Assembly: GCA_040954595.2 (NCBI GenBank)
Contig: CM082579.2
Coordinates: forward strand, 9,114,001 to 9,178,000
Reading direction: 5' to 3'
Origin: Balanoglossus misakiensis
Lineage: Eukaryota; Hemichordata
DNA length: 64,000 nucleotides
The number at the start of each line of letters is the position of its first letter. Within the stretch, counting starts at the first letter, position 1. Made by a program: the position numbers and the translations under genes. The notes beneath the pieces are model-generated. The model saw only the letters and a list, made by a program, of their open reading frames with translations, ran no database searches and was not told where the DNA came from. Of this stretch, positions 48,148 to 61,011 are shown piece by piece.

Positions 48148-49240
48148 TAAAAATTTCCGACCCAAATTTTGGGGGTAGGGGAACTTTAAATTGCTGTAAC
48201 TCCAGCAAAACTAAAGCCAGAACAGTCATTTACCACTCAAATTGTGTGTTTTTTAGAACTCTACCAATATAATATATTTTGGTGGTAATTCGTTTTGAAT
48301 TGAGGTCAGTAGAGGTCAAAAGGTCATGAAATTTGGGTCATTCTGAAAATTTGTAGTATGACTATTTCTTGAACAATTTTTTTGAACTTAAGTCTTCAAA
48401 TGTCATTTACAAGATAAAATACTCTCCCAGAATCTATTTCAAACCAATAGAAAATCTTATTATTCATTTATGACCAGAAAAACACAAATAAGGAGAAACG
48501 ACAGAAAGACATCCAATTTTCCACTCAGATTTAAGGGTAGGGGAAACTTAAGTTCTTGTAACTCCGGCAAAAATAAACCCAGAACAGTCATCTACCACTC
48601 AAATTGTGTGTTTTTAGAACTCTACCAATATAATATATTTTGGTGGTAATTCGTTTTGAATTAAGGCCAATAGAGGTCAAAAGGTCATGAAATTTGGGTC
48701 ATTCTGAACATTTGTAGTATGACTATTTCTTGAACGATTTTTTTGAACTTAAGTCTTTAAATGTCATTTAGAAGAAAAAATACTCTCCCAGAATCTATTT
48801 CAAACCAATAAAAAAAACCTATTATTCAATTACGATCAGAAAAACACAAATACAGAGATGCGGAAGAATGGCACAAGACTTCAGACCCTGATATTGGGGT
48901 AGGGGAAACTTAAGTAGTTGTAACTCCGGCAAAAATAAAGCCAGAACAGTCATCTACCTCTCAAATTGTGTGGTTTTTTTAGCACTCTAGCGATTGTATA
49001 TGTATTTGTTGCAATTTTGTTCTGAATTTAGGTCAAAGAGGTCAAAAGATCACAAGATTTGGGTAATTTCGAAAAATTATGGTACGAACATTTCCCGCAT
49101 TAATTGTTTAAACCCAAGTCTTCAAATGTCATTTATGAGATAAAATACTCTATACCATTTTTTTCCGGACCAATTGAAGACCTTATTATTCAATTAAAAT
49201 CAGAAAAAAAATTAGTAGAGAAACGGGATAATAACAAACA
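48148..49240. repeat. 363-bp tandem repeats, left arm (mirrored at about 51450-52545)
   Basis: The word GTAGGGGAAACTT (GTAGGGGAACTT in the first unit) recurs near 48174, 48537 and 48900. Each of the first two units carries AGGTCA-AA-AGGTCA (for example 48313-48326), a DR2-like arrangement, and the phrase TAACTCC.GCAAAA. The third unit is more diverged. The right arm has the same three units in inverse order. Confidence 0.88.
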
Positions 49241-49582
49241 ATTCCCACGGATTTTGGGGTAGGTTTGGCCATCTAACAGGTAAGTATACACCCAACTGAT
49301 CATGCACATATGGTGTTTAGGAGAACGGATGTGCAGATTTGTGAACCTTTGCATGCTGCTCATGTGCACTGTACTTGTATGATGATTCCTAAGAATACTA
49401 CGAGAAGGGGCCATTATAGCATTGTAGCTCTGATTGTGTATTATTGTTGGATACCATCCTACAGTGTACAGGGACAGCAGATGACAAGCCAAGCAAAGGT
49501 TCAAAAATCTGCTTATTTTTTTTCCTCAACACAATATGAGCATGATCTATTTATATTCAGGTCCACTATAATAAATAATAAA

Positions 49583-50164
49583 ATGGCAAGCCCATCTTCT
49601 ATTCCACACAAGAGGGCTCGACGGGATTGTTTTCTCGACTGTCATGAATCCGACCATAAAGCAAGCCTCGTTACTCTACAAGATCACGCCTCCTGGATAA
49701 CTTTGCTGAATACAGCTAACATACAAAAATACAAACCAATTCAGGACCTCGCCATTGGTTTGGGCGAAGGTGAAATTCCTCAGGTGCAGTACCATCGGAA
49801 ATGCCGAAGTCTCTTTACGATGAAAAAGGCTCTTGAATCTATCCTTTCTAAAGAGCAGTCGTCATCAACTGAGGGAACCAATACACTGGAACGTGAAAAG
49901 AGGTCGAGCATACAAGGGTCTCGGGTGTACGATCATATTTGCCTATTTTGCTCCACCACCAAGTACATGAAGGGAAGTAGGACAAGAGCTCCTTTAGTTC
50001 GTTGTCAGCAATTGCGTACGGACAACACATTTAGGGAGGCAGCAACAAGAAAAAATGACAGTAAAATTCGAGCACTTCTCAGTCGTGAGTTGGTTGCTGC
50101 TGAGGGTCACTATCTTAGAAAGTGTTATAGGGACTATACAAGGCCTGATATTCAAGCAGCGTAA
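49583..50164 (+). CDS. Truncated element-encoded protein with Cys/His motifs, left arm
   Basis: From the ATG at 49583 the frame gives 193 aa. Visible features: a basic start (HKRARRDCF), YHRKCRSLFT (H-x3-C), ICLFCSTTKYMKG (C-x2-C) and a second H/K-x-x-x-C-like block (GHYLRKCYRDYTR). Together these suggest a zinc-binding N-terminal domain. The left frame stops soon after that block. I recall proteins of this look (…RTRAPLVRCQQLR…LLSRELVAAEGHYHR) as uncharacterised families common in marine invertebrate genomes, but cannot name the domain. There is no transposase catalytic motif in the part present. Confidence 0.55.
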   Translation: MASPSSIPHKRARRDCFLDCHESDHKASLVTLQDHASWITLLNTANIQKYKPIQDLAIGLGEGEIPQVQYHRKCRSLFTMKKALESILSKEQSSSTEGTNTLEREKRSSIQGSRVYDHICLFCSTTKYMKGSRTRAPLVRCQQLRTDNTFREAATRKNDSKIRALLSRELVAAEGHYLRKCYRDYTRPDIQAA

Positions 50165-50344
50165 GCAGGATTAGAGCAGATGTGGTGATGATACTTTCAT
50201 GTGATTGTTTTTCTGCTGCAAGAAGTTCTTTTCTTACAGCATTGTACTTCAGGTCAACAGTACCTTTATCTAGTGATGACGGATATACAAGCACCCTACC
50301 ATTTACATCATCCAAAAAAATCAATGTCCCTTTGAATTCCGTAT

Positions 50345-51115
50345 TTAGCGTATGCTGCAAGTTTTGTTGGTGGAATTGTTAACCTGTTTAACACCAAGTT
50401 GGAGCATTTTGGTAACTAACTTGTTTGATAGATCAGTCAGGGGAACTACCTCAGGGTTTGTGAACAAATCATTTCTGATAAAAGAAAATAACTCTTCTTG
50501 AGCAATTTGCAGGACATCCTCATAACTAGTATCTTGATCATGTTGACTTTCATCAACCTCCATATGACTTGAACCTGCTCTATGATAGTGACCCTCAGCA
50601 GCAACCAACTCACGACTGAGAAGTGCACGAATTTTACTGTCATTTTTTCTTGTTGCTGCCTCCCTTAATGTGTTGTCCGCACGCAATTGCTGACAACGAA
50701 CTAAAGGAGCTCTTGTCCTACTTCCCTTCATGTACTTGGTGGTGGAGCAAAATATGCAAATATGATCGTACACCCGAGACCCTTGTATGCTCGACCTCTT
50801 TTCACGTTCCAGTGTATTGGTTCCCTCAGTTGATGACGACTGCTCTTTAGAAAGGATAGATTCAAGAGCCTTTTTCATCGTAAAGAGACTTCGGCATTTC
50901 CGATGGCACTGCACCTGAGGAATTTCACCTTCGCCCAAACCAATGGCGAGGTCCTGAATTGGTTTGTATTTTTGTATGTTAGCTGTATTCAGCAAAGTTA
51001 TCCAGAAGGCGTGATCTTGTAGAGTGACAAGGCTTGCTTTATGGTCGGATTCATGACAGTCGAGAAAACAATCCCGTCGAGCCCTCTTGTGTGGAATAGA
51101 AGATGGGTTTGCCAT
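50345..51115 (-). CDS. Truncated element-encoded protein with Cys/His motifs, right arm
   Basis: This is the mirror copy on the minus strand, 256 aa from the ATG at 51115, nearly identical to the left-arm protein for about 175 residues. Where the left copy has GHYLRKCYRDYTR, this one reads GHYHRAGSSH, so the second Cys motif is lost by a small deletion or recombination. It continues for about 75 residues with acidic sequence (DQDTSYEDVLQIAQEELF) into the spacer. A one-base frame change near 50360 leads to further minus-strand coding sequence (50360-50115: HTLNTEFKGTLIFLDD, GRVLVYPSSLD). The gene is therefore broken and lacks its C-terminal part. Confidence 0.55.
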   Translation of the reverse strand: MANPSSIPHKRARRDCFLDCHESDHKASLVTLQDHAFWITLLNTANIQKYKPIQDLAIGLGEGEIPQVQCHRKCRSLFTMKKALESILSKEQSSSTEGTNTLEREKRSSIQGSRVYDHICIFCSTTKYMKGSRTRAPLVRCQQLRADNTLREAATRKNDSKIRALLSRELVAAEGHYHRAGSSHMEVDESQHDQDTSYEDVLQIAQEELFSFIRNDLFTNPEVVPLTDLSNKLVTKMLQLGVKQVNNSTNKTCSIR

Positions 51116-52789
51116 TTTTATTTATTATAGTGGACCTGAATATAAATAGATCATGCTCATATTGTGTTGAGGAAAAAAAAAATAAGCAGATTTTTGAACC
51201 TTTGCTTGGCTTGTCATCTGCTGTGCCTGTACACTGTAGGATGGTATCCAACAATAATACACAATCAGAGCTACAATGCTATAATGGCCCCTTCTCGTAG
51301 TATTGTTAGGAATCATCATACAAGTACAGTGCACATGAGCAGCATGCAAAGGTTCACAAATCTGCACCTCCGTTCTCCTAAACACCATATGTGCATGATC
51401 AGTTGGGTGTATACTTACCTGTTAGATGGCCAAACCTACCCCAAAATCCGTGGGAATTGTTTGTTATTATCCCGTTTCTCTACTAATTTTTTTTTTCTGA
51501 TTTTAATTGAATAATAAGGTCTTCAATTGGTCTGAAAAAAATCGTGTAGAGTATTTTATCTCATAAAGTTATTTGAAGACTTGGGTTTAAAAAATTAATG
51601 CGGGAAATGTTCGTACCATAATTTTTCGAAATTACCCAAATCTTGTGATCTTTTGACCTTTTTGACCTAAATTCAAAATAAAATTGCAACAAATACATAT
51701 ACAATCGGTAGAGTGCTAAAAAAACCCACACAATTTGAGAGGTAGATGACTGTTCTGGCTTTATTTTTGCCGGAGTTACAACTACTTAAGTTTCCCCTAC
51801 CCCAATATCAGGGTCTGAAGTCTTGTGCCATTCTTCTGTATCTCTGTATTTGTGTTTTTCTGATCGTCATTGAATAATAGGTTTTTTTTATTGGTTTGAA
51901 ATAGATTCTGGGAGAGTATTTTTTCTTCTAAATGACATTTAAAGACTTAAGTTCAAAAAAATCGTTCAAGAAATAGTCATACTACAAATGTTCAGAATGA
52001 CCCAAATTTCATGACCTTTTGACCTCTATTGACCTCAATTCAAAACGAATTACCACTAAAATATATTATATTGGCAGAGTTCTAAAAAACACACAATTTG
52101 AGTGGTAGATGACTGTTCTGGGTTTATTTTTGCCGGAGTTACAAGAACTTAAGTTTCCCCTACCCTTAAATCTGAGTGGAAAATTGGATGTCTTTCTGTC
52201 GTTTCTCTTTATTTGTGTTTTTCTGGTCATAAATGAATAATAAGGTTTTCTATTGGTTTGAAATAGATTCTGGGAGAGTATTTTATCTTGTAAATGACAT
52301 TTGAAGACTTAAGTTCAAAAAAATCGTTCAAGAAATAGTCATACTACAAATTTTCAGAATGACCCAAATTTCATGACCTTTTGACCTCTACTGACCTCAA
52401 TTCAAAACGAATTACCACCAAAATATATTATATTGGTAGAGTTCTAAAAAACACACAATTTGAGTGGTAAATGACTGTTCTGGCTTTAGTTTTGCTGGAG
52501 TTACTGCAATTTAAAGTTCCCCTACCCCCAAAATTTGGGTCGGAAATTTTTATGTTCTTATATTAGTTTTTGAGGGAAAAAATGCAGAAAGCTACTCGAT
52601 AGGCAGGGCTATCACCCCAATTCATAATCTAGAGATATAGGCCTTTCCAAAAAACCACATGAGGCTTTGTCCATCTTTCTGATACCAAATTCCTGTCTGG
52701 CCCATGGACTACTACAACAAGATGGCGTAAGTATCGATTGGTCCGCCGGTTTTTTTTGCCAGAAGTTGTATTCACGGCGAGTAACGCAA

Positions 52790-53009
52790 CTGTAAAACGG
52801 GTTATTTTTGCGTGCAATAAATTTTAGCGAAATACTCGAGAGCCCGCCAAACAAACCCGCGAAAATAAAATGTCGCGTTAAATGTTTTTTTGAGATAACA
52901 ATGCAGTTATAGTGAAATACAAAAAACGCGAAAATTACTCATCGCGCAACAATTGACACTTTTGAAATCGTGAAAATTTCCTGTCGCGAAAATAACACGT
53001 TTTACAGTA
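52790..53009. mobile_element. MITE family A, copy 2 (DEG/ENaC intron 2)
   Basis: It begins CTGTAAAACGGGTTATTTTT and ends with CGCGAAAATAACACGTTTTACAG before TA, the same inverted ends as the element at 11161-11377. About 220 bp, non-coding. Confidence 0.82.
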
Positions 53010-53922
53010 TCATTTATTGATGTTCCAAAAGATAACCTCGGCTATATTAATATCCCGCCTTTTACAAGCAAACTCAGGTCCGCTTAACTTTTTAACTTTA
53101 TGGCGATAGTCCTAATTTTTTATGGCGTCACCACAGATCAGAGAGTTCGCGTCTGAGGATGGTCTATGCTTATGTGAACAGATGGACTTGTGCGGACGCC
53201 AAATTCCATGTTATGTCTGAACGGTGAGGGCAGAAACTGGGTTCAGGAAACGCCGGATCTTTCGAAACAGTGTATATGATCCGTGCGTTTGTAATGGTCG
53301 CCCCGTATTAGAGACTCTTGCTAAAGACCCGGCCAAGGTCTATTGCCATATTGTTTACCCATAAACAAGGTGTGAATTACTAGCCGTATAGAAGTGTCCA
53401 ATATTGATCAATATTTTCTTGTCCACCAGGAAAAGCACGACTGATAAATACGGAATCACAGACTTAATATCCGGAATGTACGCCACCTATGCACCTGATT
53501 TCGACAAATACCGTGACCGCCTCAACCTCACGGCTTCGGAGGAGTTCTACGAAGAGGCAGCGCATGTGCCCGAGGGCATGTTTTTCTTGTAAGTCGAAAT
53601 TCATTTTCAGTTGGTTCTGGTACAGTATAAGAGGGCGTTGGGCTCTGGCTTTGTTTCGTGGCATAAAAGGCAACAGCTGATACTCAGTACTAAAGTCAAA
53701 GTCAGTCACTTCATGAAGTACAAGTACGGAAGCTTAAAGGGATCTAATTTGTGAATTTTGTTTGTCTTGAAGTCCTACTTGGAAACTCCTTGAAGTAGAC
53801 CTGGACAGCCTCGAAACCATATTCACTGACTTCGGCGTGTGCTATGCATTCAATACTGGAAAAGACGGTATACGCCAAGCCGAGAACACAGGTAAGGAGG
53901 AAGAGGAGGAGGGGGGGGGGGG

Positions 53923-54055
<133 letters not shown>

Positions 54056-57000
54056 CGGCCATTTTAATCCTAAACAGGCAAATCATTCGGCTTCAGTGTG
54101 CATTTGGAGGCCGCCTCTTGGGATTACAATATCGGACCGGAGTATGGAGTCGGCTTTCAGATCATGTTGTACGACCAAGGAGACGTGCCATTGGTTGGCG
54201 ATTTAGGTTTTTCCGTTTCGGTCGGCGAGGAAGTGCGAGTCGGTGTCGAAGTGACAAGGGTAAATATTAAGAATCTCGTTAAATAACAATCATGCCAGCT
54301 CACACTTACCGCGCGCTCTTTACTATCATGACGGACACATGTGTGTGCCATTTGAGGTACTAAACTTACGCGACGTCATAAATTGCTGGTATGGAATCAT
54401 TGTGCTTTCTTTGAGAGCACATGATTGGCGAACTTCATGTCTGCATTACATCCACCTCCCAATTCTGTCTACCAACCTCAAACTTTACACCCCTCCTACC
54501 TGGACACAACCATTTTAATGTCGTTACTTTTTTCACATGTAGATATTGATATGAAATTAGGCGTAGTGCACCAGTATGCAAATTGACAGACCCCCCCCTT
54601 CCCCGGGACATTTTCTTCTATATTTTAGGTGGTGAATCTACCGCCCCCACACGGCGTCTGTAGCGATAAGTCGTTGACCTACCACAGCAAGTACACAATC
54701 AATGCGTGTCGGTTAGAGTGTCTGACATCCCATGTGGTGAAAACTTGTGGATGTCGGCTTTATTACATGCCAGGTGAGAATACATATAGATGTTGTATAT
54801 AAGTGACCATGCAGCAAGGTACACGGTCTCGTCAAGAATTACACGAATTTTTAAGGTCGACAAGGGTGTGCATGGCTCCAAACTGTTGGTGTTTCGAATA
54901 ACTTTAACTTGACGTGACAAATAAAGGTTTGGAGATTGATTGGTGCCATGTTGATACACTGACTCTGCACTTCTTTTCCCGCGTCTACAGGAAATACAAC
55001 TGTGTGTGACCTGGAAGAAGCTTACTATTGTGCGGCTGCTGCCATGGGTGAGTTTCAAATATGAGGCCCAGGTGTGATTACGCATGGCTGACACGCGACC
55101 TGGGATTTGTCCCTACCATGTCACTACCAGATATGGCCTGAATGTGCTCTGGTGTTCGAAAAAAATTGAAAAGCTTGTAAATTAACATTTAAAATTGTTC
55201 AATCATACCATTTGGAGGTCACTACCATATCCGCATCAAGTTCATCTTTCAGGGGTTATTTTTAGCCTTGGATGTACAAAAGTTCGTTAATATTTACAAT
55301 ATGTGCATTTCTGGGTTTATTGACGAGAAATTGCAAAATCTAAAATGTCTAAAAATGATTAGACAGAATGCCTATAGCTGGACTAAATTTCAGTATGTAG
55401 TCTCAATTTCTATCTTTCAGCGGTCTACGTCAACCAGAGTTCCAGTTGCGAATGCCCCGTGCCCTGCTCCAGAGTCATCTACAAACCCAGCCTGTCCCAC
55501 GCCAAGTTTCCATCGAGACCCTACTCCTCATATGTGGCCCAAGTGTTCAGTATAAACCCCGCTCGTTTATCGTAAGTAGCGATCGTTCTCTCTACCTTAA
55601 ATAGATTTTAAGCTACCTAAGTGAGTGATGAAAATCTCATATGGTCGACACAATTTCAAGATGGCCGATTTTTGCCATGTTTAAGAAATGGGAGTTCATA
55701 AGCTAAAGTGATGATGGGTCATTCTGAAACTTTTTAACAGGAAAAATAACAAATGTGAAAAAAGTTTAATACATGTATGGTAACTACAAAGACAGACGTG
55801 TTTGACCAAAGGAAGTCATGAAATACAGTAAACATAATCATTTCTTCTATATATCTTACTACAGTGGGTTGTCGACTTTTCGCCCAGAATGCAATGTGGT
55901 TTGACCCCCTAGCGCAAAGTGAAAACCTATTTAAGGCAGCCACAATATATGTTTTTCAAGGCAATTCGCAACCGCGGCTACTGGTATGATCTTAAAGCTA
56001 ACGGATCCCTCCAATAATACATGTGCAGTATGGTAGCCGGGTTTTGGTTTGGGTTACTGGAGCGGTTTATTTGCATGGCATTAGCAAAAGTGAAGCGGCA
56101 AAATATGCCGCAATCGATCACTTTTGATTCGATTGTATGGTGCTTATCTGTATTGCCTTTCATTGGTATTTTTCAGTTGCATCTCCCGAGACATGGTACA
56201 TGTAACTTTCATTTTTATCTCCTTCTTGTTCATAAGATTTATTTTACCCTCCTTTCTTTCAGGGATAACATAGCAAAGTTAAACATATTCTTCAAAGAAC
56301 TCACCGTCACCGAAATTAAACAGGAAAAGGCGTACGACATCTTTGGACTGCTATGTAAGTAAAACAGTTTATATTTGAAATGAAAACGAAATTCTTGGTA
56401 CAGTAGAGGTATGTTATAAGGGGTACATTTATTTCAATCTTGATTTTTTTTACTTGTCGCTTTCACTGTATATCTTTGCAAGATATAAAACAGAGCGTCC
56501 GTGCATCTCATCAACAGGTGACATTGGTGGCGCTCTCGGTTTGTGGCTTGGCGGGAGCATTCTGACTGTGATGGAGATCGTCGACATATGTCTGAAAGGC
56601 TGCTGCAACCGGTCGTGGCACTAGAAGCACCACCACGTGATGTCATATAGGTTATCATATTGGTACCCGTTGAGTTCAAGTCGCTCTTGGAGTTCTGTTA
56701 CCTTGGTCCCTTTATTTTCTCACGGGTCGGATGCAATTCTGTCGGAGAGAGGACATTCTGTCCCATCGGTTCCACGTCGGTCAGCGGCGCAGAGCACCCC
56801 AGAGGCATTTGCGTGTTGTGCTACTGCATTGGTTCACCTATACTGTGTTGGTGGGTCCGTGTGGAAGGTAGTGGGAACCACGCGTGCGTACACGTGCAGA
56901 TAAATCAGCAGGAGAAACCGGACTGCGCATGTCCTGTGAACAGTGTCAGTTCAATGGGGTGTTAAACGTTGCACAAACACAGTGATGTTTCAATTTTTAT

Positions 57001-57247
57001 AAGTCAGAAGTCACATTGATATATAGTTAAGATTGTAATTGGAGTCACTTCACGGTTTCTAGTCAATAATGAACTTTTATAGTGATATTTCCAAACATAC
57101 AACATAGAATTTGATGAAACTTGTTGCAAATATTGATTTACATGTTACATTTTTTTAGAAGTCCCTCAACTTTAGAGGTGATAGAAATGAAAGAAATAAT
57201 TCTTCAATATCGACGTTGTCTCGTGCATGTCATTTCATTACTGTGCT

Positions 57248-57253
57248 AATAAA
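57248..57253 (+). terminator. Candidate poly(A) signal of the DEG/ENaC gene
   Basis: AATAAA lies 624 nt after the DEG/ENaC stop codon in AT-rich sequence with no competing gene. Confidence 0.45.
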
Positions 57254-57431
57254 GTCAATGTAAGCTTACGGAACTAAAACGGGAAACTTCCAGACTCATT
57301 CCCCCTATATTGTTGACAAACAACGGCGTTTCACGCTGATGACAACTTTGCGACCAACACGGCTTTGCTAGGGAATCAAAGACTGCATATTCAATGTACT
57401 CCTTCGCAACAAATGCCTTCAACTCACCTGT

Positions 57432-58942
<1,511 letters not shown>

Positions 58943-59108
58943 CGTTCTCATGTGGTTGGAATGTATTGAATACTTCGGCCGAACAGAAAAATCGGGTCAT
59001 AAGAATACCGTACCGCACAAGGAAAAGACTGGTTTTAATCAGATTGCCTTGTACCATATATCCGTCGTTTCCCAGATTGTCGTTTTTAAATCCGCATCCA
59101 TTCAAGAA

Positions 59109-59111
<3 letters not shown>

Positions 59112-59188
<77 letters not shown>
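59112..59188. repeat. (GA)n microsatellite
   Basis: About 38 GA units, replacing a G-run in the other duplicate. The (RE)n frame is an artefact. Confidence 0.95.
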
Positions 59189-59193
<5 letters not shown>

Positions 59194-59896
59194 TGGCAGG
59201 TGCGAAATAATCTGGCATATTGGAATATTACATCACATCATACAGGCAGATAATCCAAAAAACAGATGTCGTTGGAGTAATACTGACAGAATGTATCGTT
59301 TTAAAACTGTTGCGTAAGAGTTGTACTGAACTTTGTAATCAGACTGAGTGTACATTCATAATTCCCCTCAAATAGCTGGAATCTGGTATTTAATCTATTC
59401 ATTGTTCGAATACATCAATAAGAGAAACTCGTCGCCGGAAATGGCCTTGCTACAGAAACAAAAGACTCATTTCCATGTGGATGGTGGCAAACACTCGCAT
59501 TAGTTCTATACTCTAGTTGAAAGTCGAGCTATGATGAAAGGGCTTTGACATCGTCAGAATCAAACGTCGACCCGCGTGACGTCACGAGAAAGTAAACCTC
59601 CTTTAGGGTTGACAAATAGCAGGGAGGGTAAACCAATCAATTTCAAGACAAACACATTCTCTACTTTGTGATGTAAAAACTATGCATACCAAAAGACCCT
59701 TTTTTCAGGGTGACGTCGTAGGTACTGGAAGCCGGACAAGAAAAGACATTTTTCAGGGGCGGGTGGTGTATTGTGAAAGGCGCTTAGCCAGCTGACGATC
59801 ATGCTCACCTTCTTAGCTGGACCTCCCCGAGAAAGATTATAGGTTCACATTCACTTGTTTCCAGGGCTGTCCGTTGACAAGTATAGCAGGGCGGAG

Positions 59897-60168
59897 ATGT
59901 GGGCAAAGAAGACCAAGATACACGTGATTGAGCTGTGTGATGAAGATGGCATAGTGGAGAAGAAGGAACCGCTGGACGATGAGACCATTCCCAACCACGA
60001 CCGCGGCAAAAACACCACCAGGACGCCGATCGAGGAATTCGAAGACCCGAAGGGAGCCAGAGCGAGACAAAGGGGATGCGCCGGCGTGCTCTTCTCTGGG
60101 TTTGCCGACGATGTGGGCATCTCCGGTGTCAAGTTTGTCGTGGGGAAGTCCGTGGTGCCACTGAGAAG
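59897..60168 (+). CDS. Duplicated first coding exon of a DEG/ENaC channel gene (partial)
   Basis: The exon encodes 90 complete codons (MWAKKTKIHVIELCDEDG…SVVPLR) plus two bases, nearly identical to 46318-46583 apart from a two-codon insertion and several substitutions in the middle (TRTPIEEFEDPKGARARQ). It keeps the GC donor (AG|GCAAGT). The frame is intact and substitutions are not concentrated in stops, so it could still be used. No exon 2 follows within the window: intron-like sequence continues to about 60945 and then satellite begins. It is either the start of a second channel gene continuing past 64000 or a stranded exon. Confidence 0.7.
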
Positions 60169-61011
60169 GCAAGTAGCTTTGTGTATGAACCGGTCAACGT
60201 GAGATTTAATAGCCCCCCCCGTGGGGTCGTTCCAGGCACCCTGTCGGGGTTTGTCGATTTGTCCGTCGGTAAGTTGTTTCAAAACAATGCTGTGGGACAT
60301 TCAAGTGCCCTTTGATATTCAAACGACGAAAATATCATCGCATTCTTTGTATTAACTAGATCACTAATCCAAAAATGTCTTGGATAAAGAAGCCCGTGTA
60401 GAAAACGCATTAACTTAGGCCTAATGGTAGTTTCTTGGAAATGATGCGTGCTGGTGTGATCTGTCCGTCGCAGAGGTTGTTTTGCACATTCATTGATAAT
60501 AAGCATACTGCAGTTATTGAGAAATTTTATAAAAAGCTTTCGCCATCACGTTCTACTTCTCATCAAGAAGTGAATCATGCAATTTAGGATAAGTTAAAAG
60601 CGTCAAGGATTATGAGTTTCAGAAATGAAAAATATTCTTTAACTGTGATTAGAAAACGGATAATTCGTCACGATCACGGGACCGAAAATTTAAAGCCTTC
60701 TTATATCGATTTTTGCAATTGTCCCCGGTTGTCATGTTACCGATTTCATTGGCGTCAACAAATGCTATCACAACCTAATATTTCTTATTGATTTCATAAT
60801 CGAGTTACAGTTTCTCAAGGTTATAGACAAATGTTTGAGGTGGTACCAGTAAAATAGGCTATTTTCGGACCAAGTACTTATACGTACTGTAATTTTTTTC
60901 TCCGTCACTTTTTTATATGTTCACTTGTACTTCTTTTCTGTGTCCAGCTTTCTGCCTATTTTCTGTCCTTTGCTTTAATATTATTAAGGTTGTATTTGCT
61001 TTTCCTCTTCT

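Larger units (their letters stand above)
47979..52711. mobile_element. 4.73-kb foldback transposable element inserted in DEG/ENaC exon 2
   Basis: The arms 47979-50114 and about 50586-52711 are near-identical inverted repeats about 2.1 kb long around a spacer of about 470 bp. The ends read TAGTCCATGGGCCAG and its reverse complement, flanked by CTA on both sides (47976-47978 and 52712-52714), a 3-bp target duplication. From outside to inside each arm holds a terminal segment, three units of a 363-bp tandem repeat, and a truncated protein gene reading inward. The reading frame seen after FPAVAICN (up to 48078) is element sequence. A 3-bp duplication fits PIF/Harbinger, CACTA, Academ or Chapaev-like groups, but no transposase is seen, so the family is open. 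Probably non-autonomous. Confidence 0.88.
58943..60945 (+). repeat. Segmental duplication, copy 2 (5' region and exon 1 of a DEG/ENaC paralogue)
   Basis: Homologous to 45589-47303. Differences include a (GA)n array at 59112-59188, an additional about 60 bp near 59461-59520, and 90 bp at 59787-59876. Homology fades shortly before the satellite. Confidence 0.9.

Noticed and set aside
58950-59253. Arg-Glu repeat protein
   Set aside because: Artefact of the (GA)n microsatellite.
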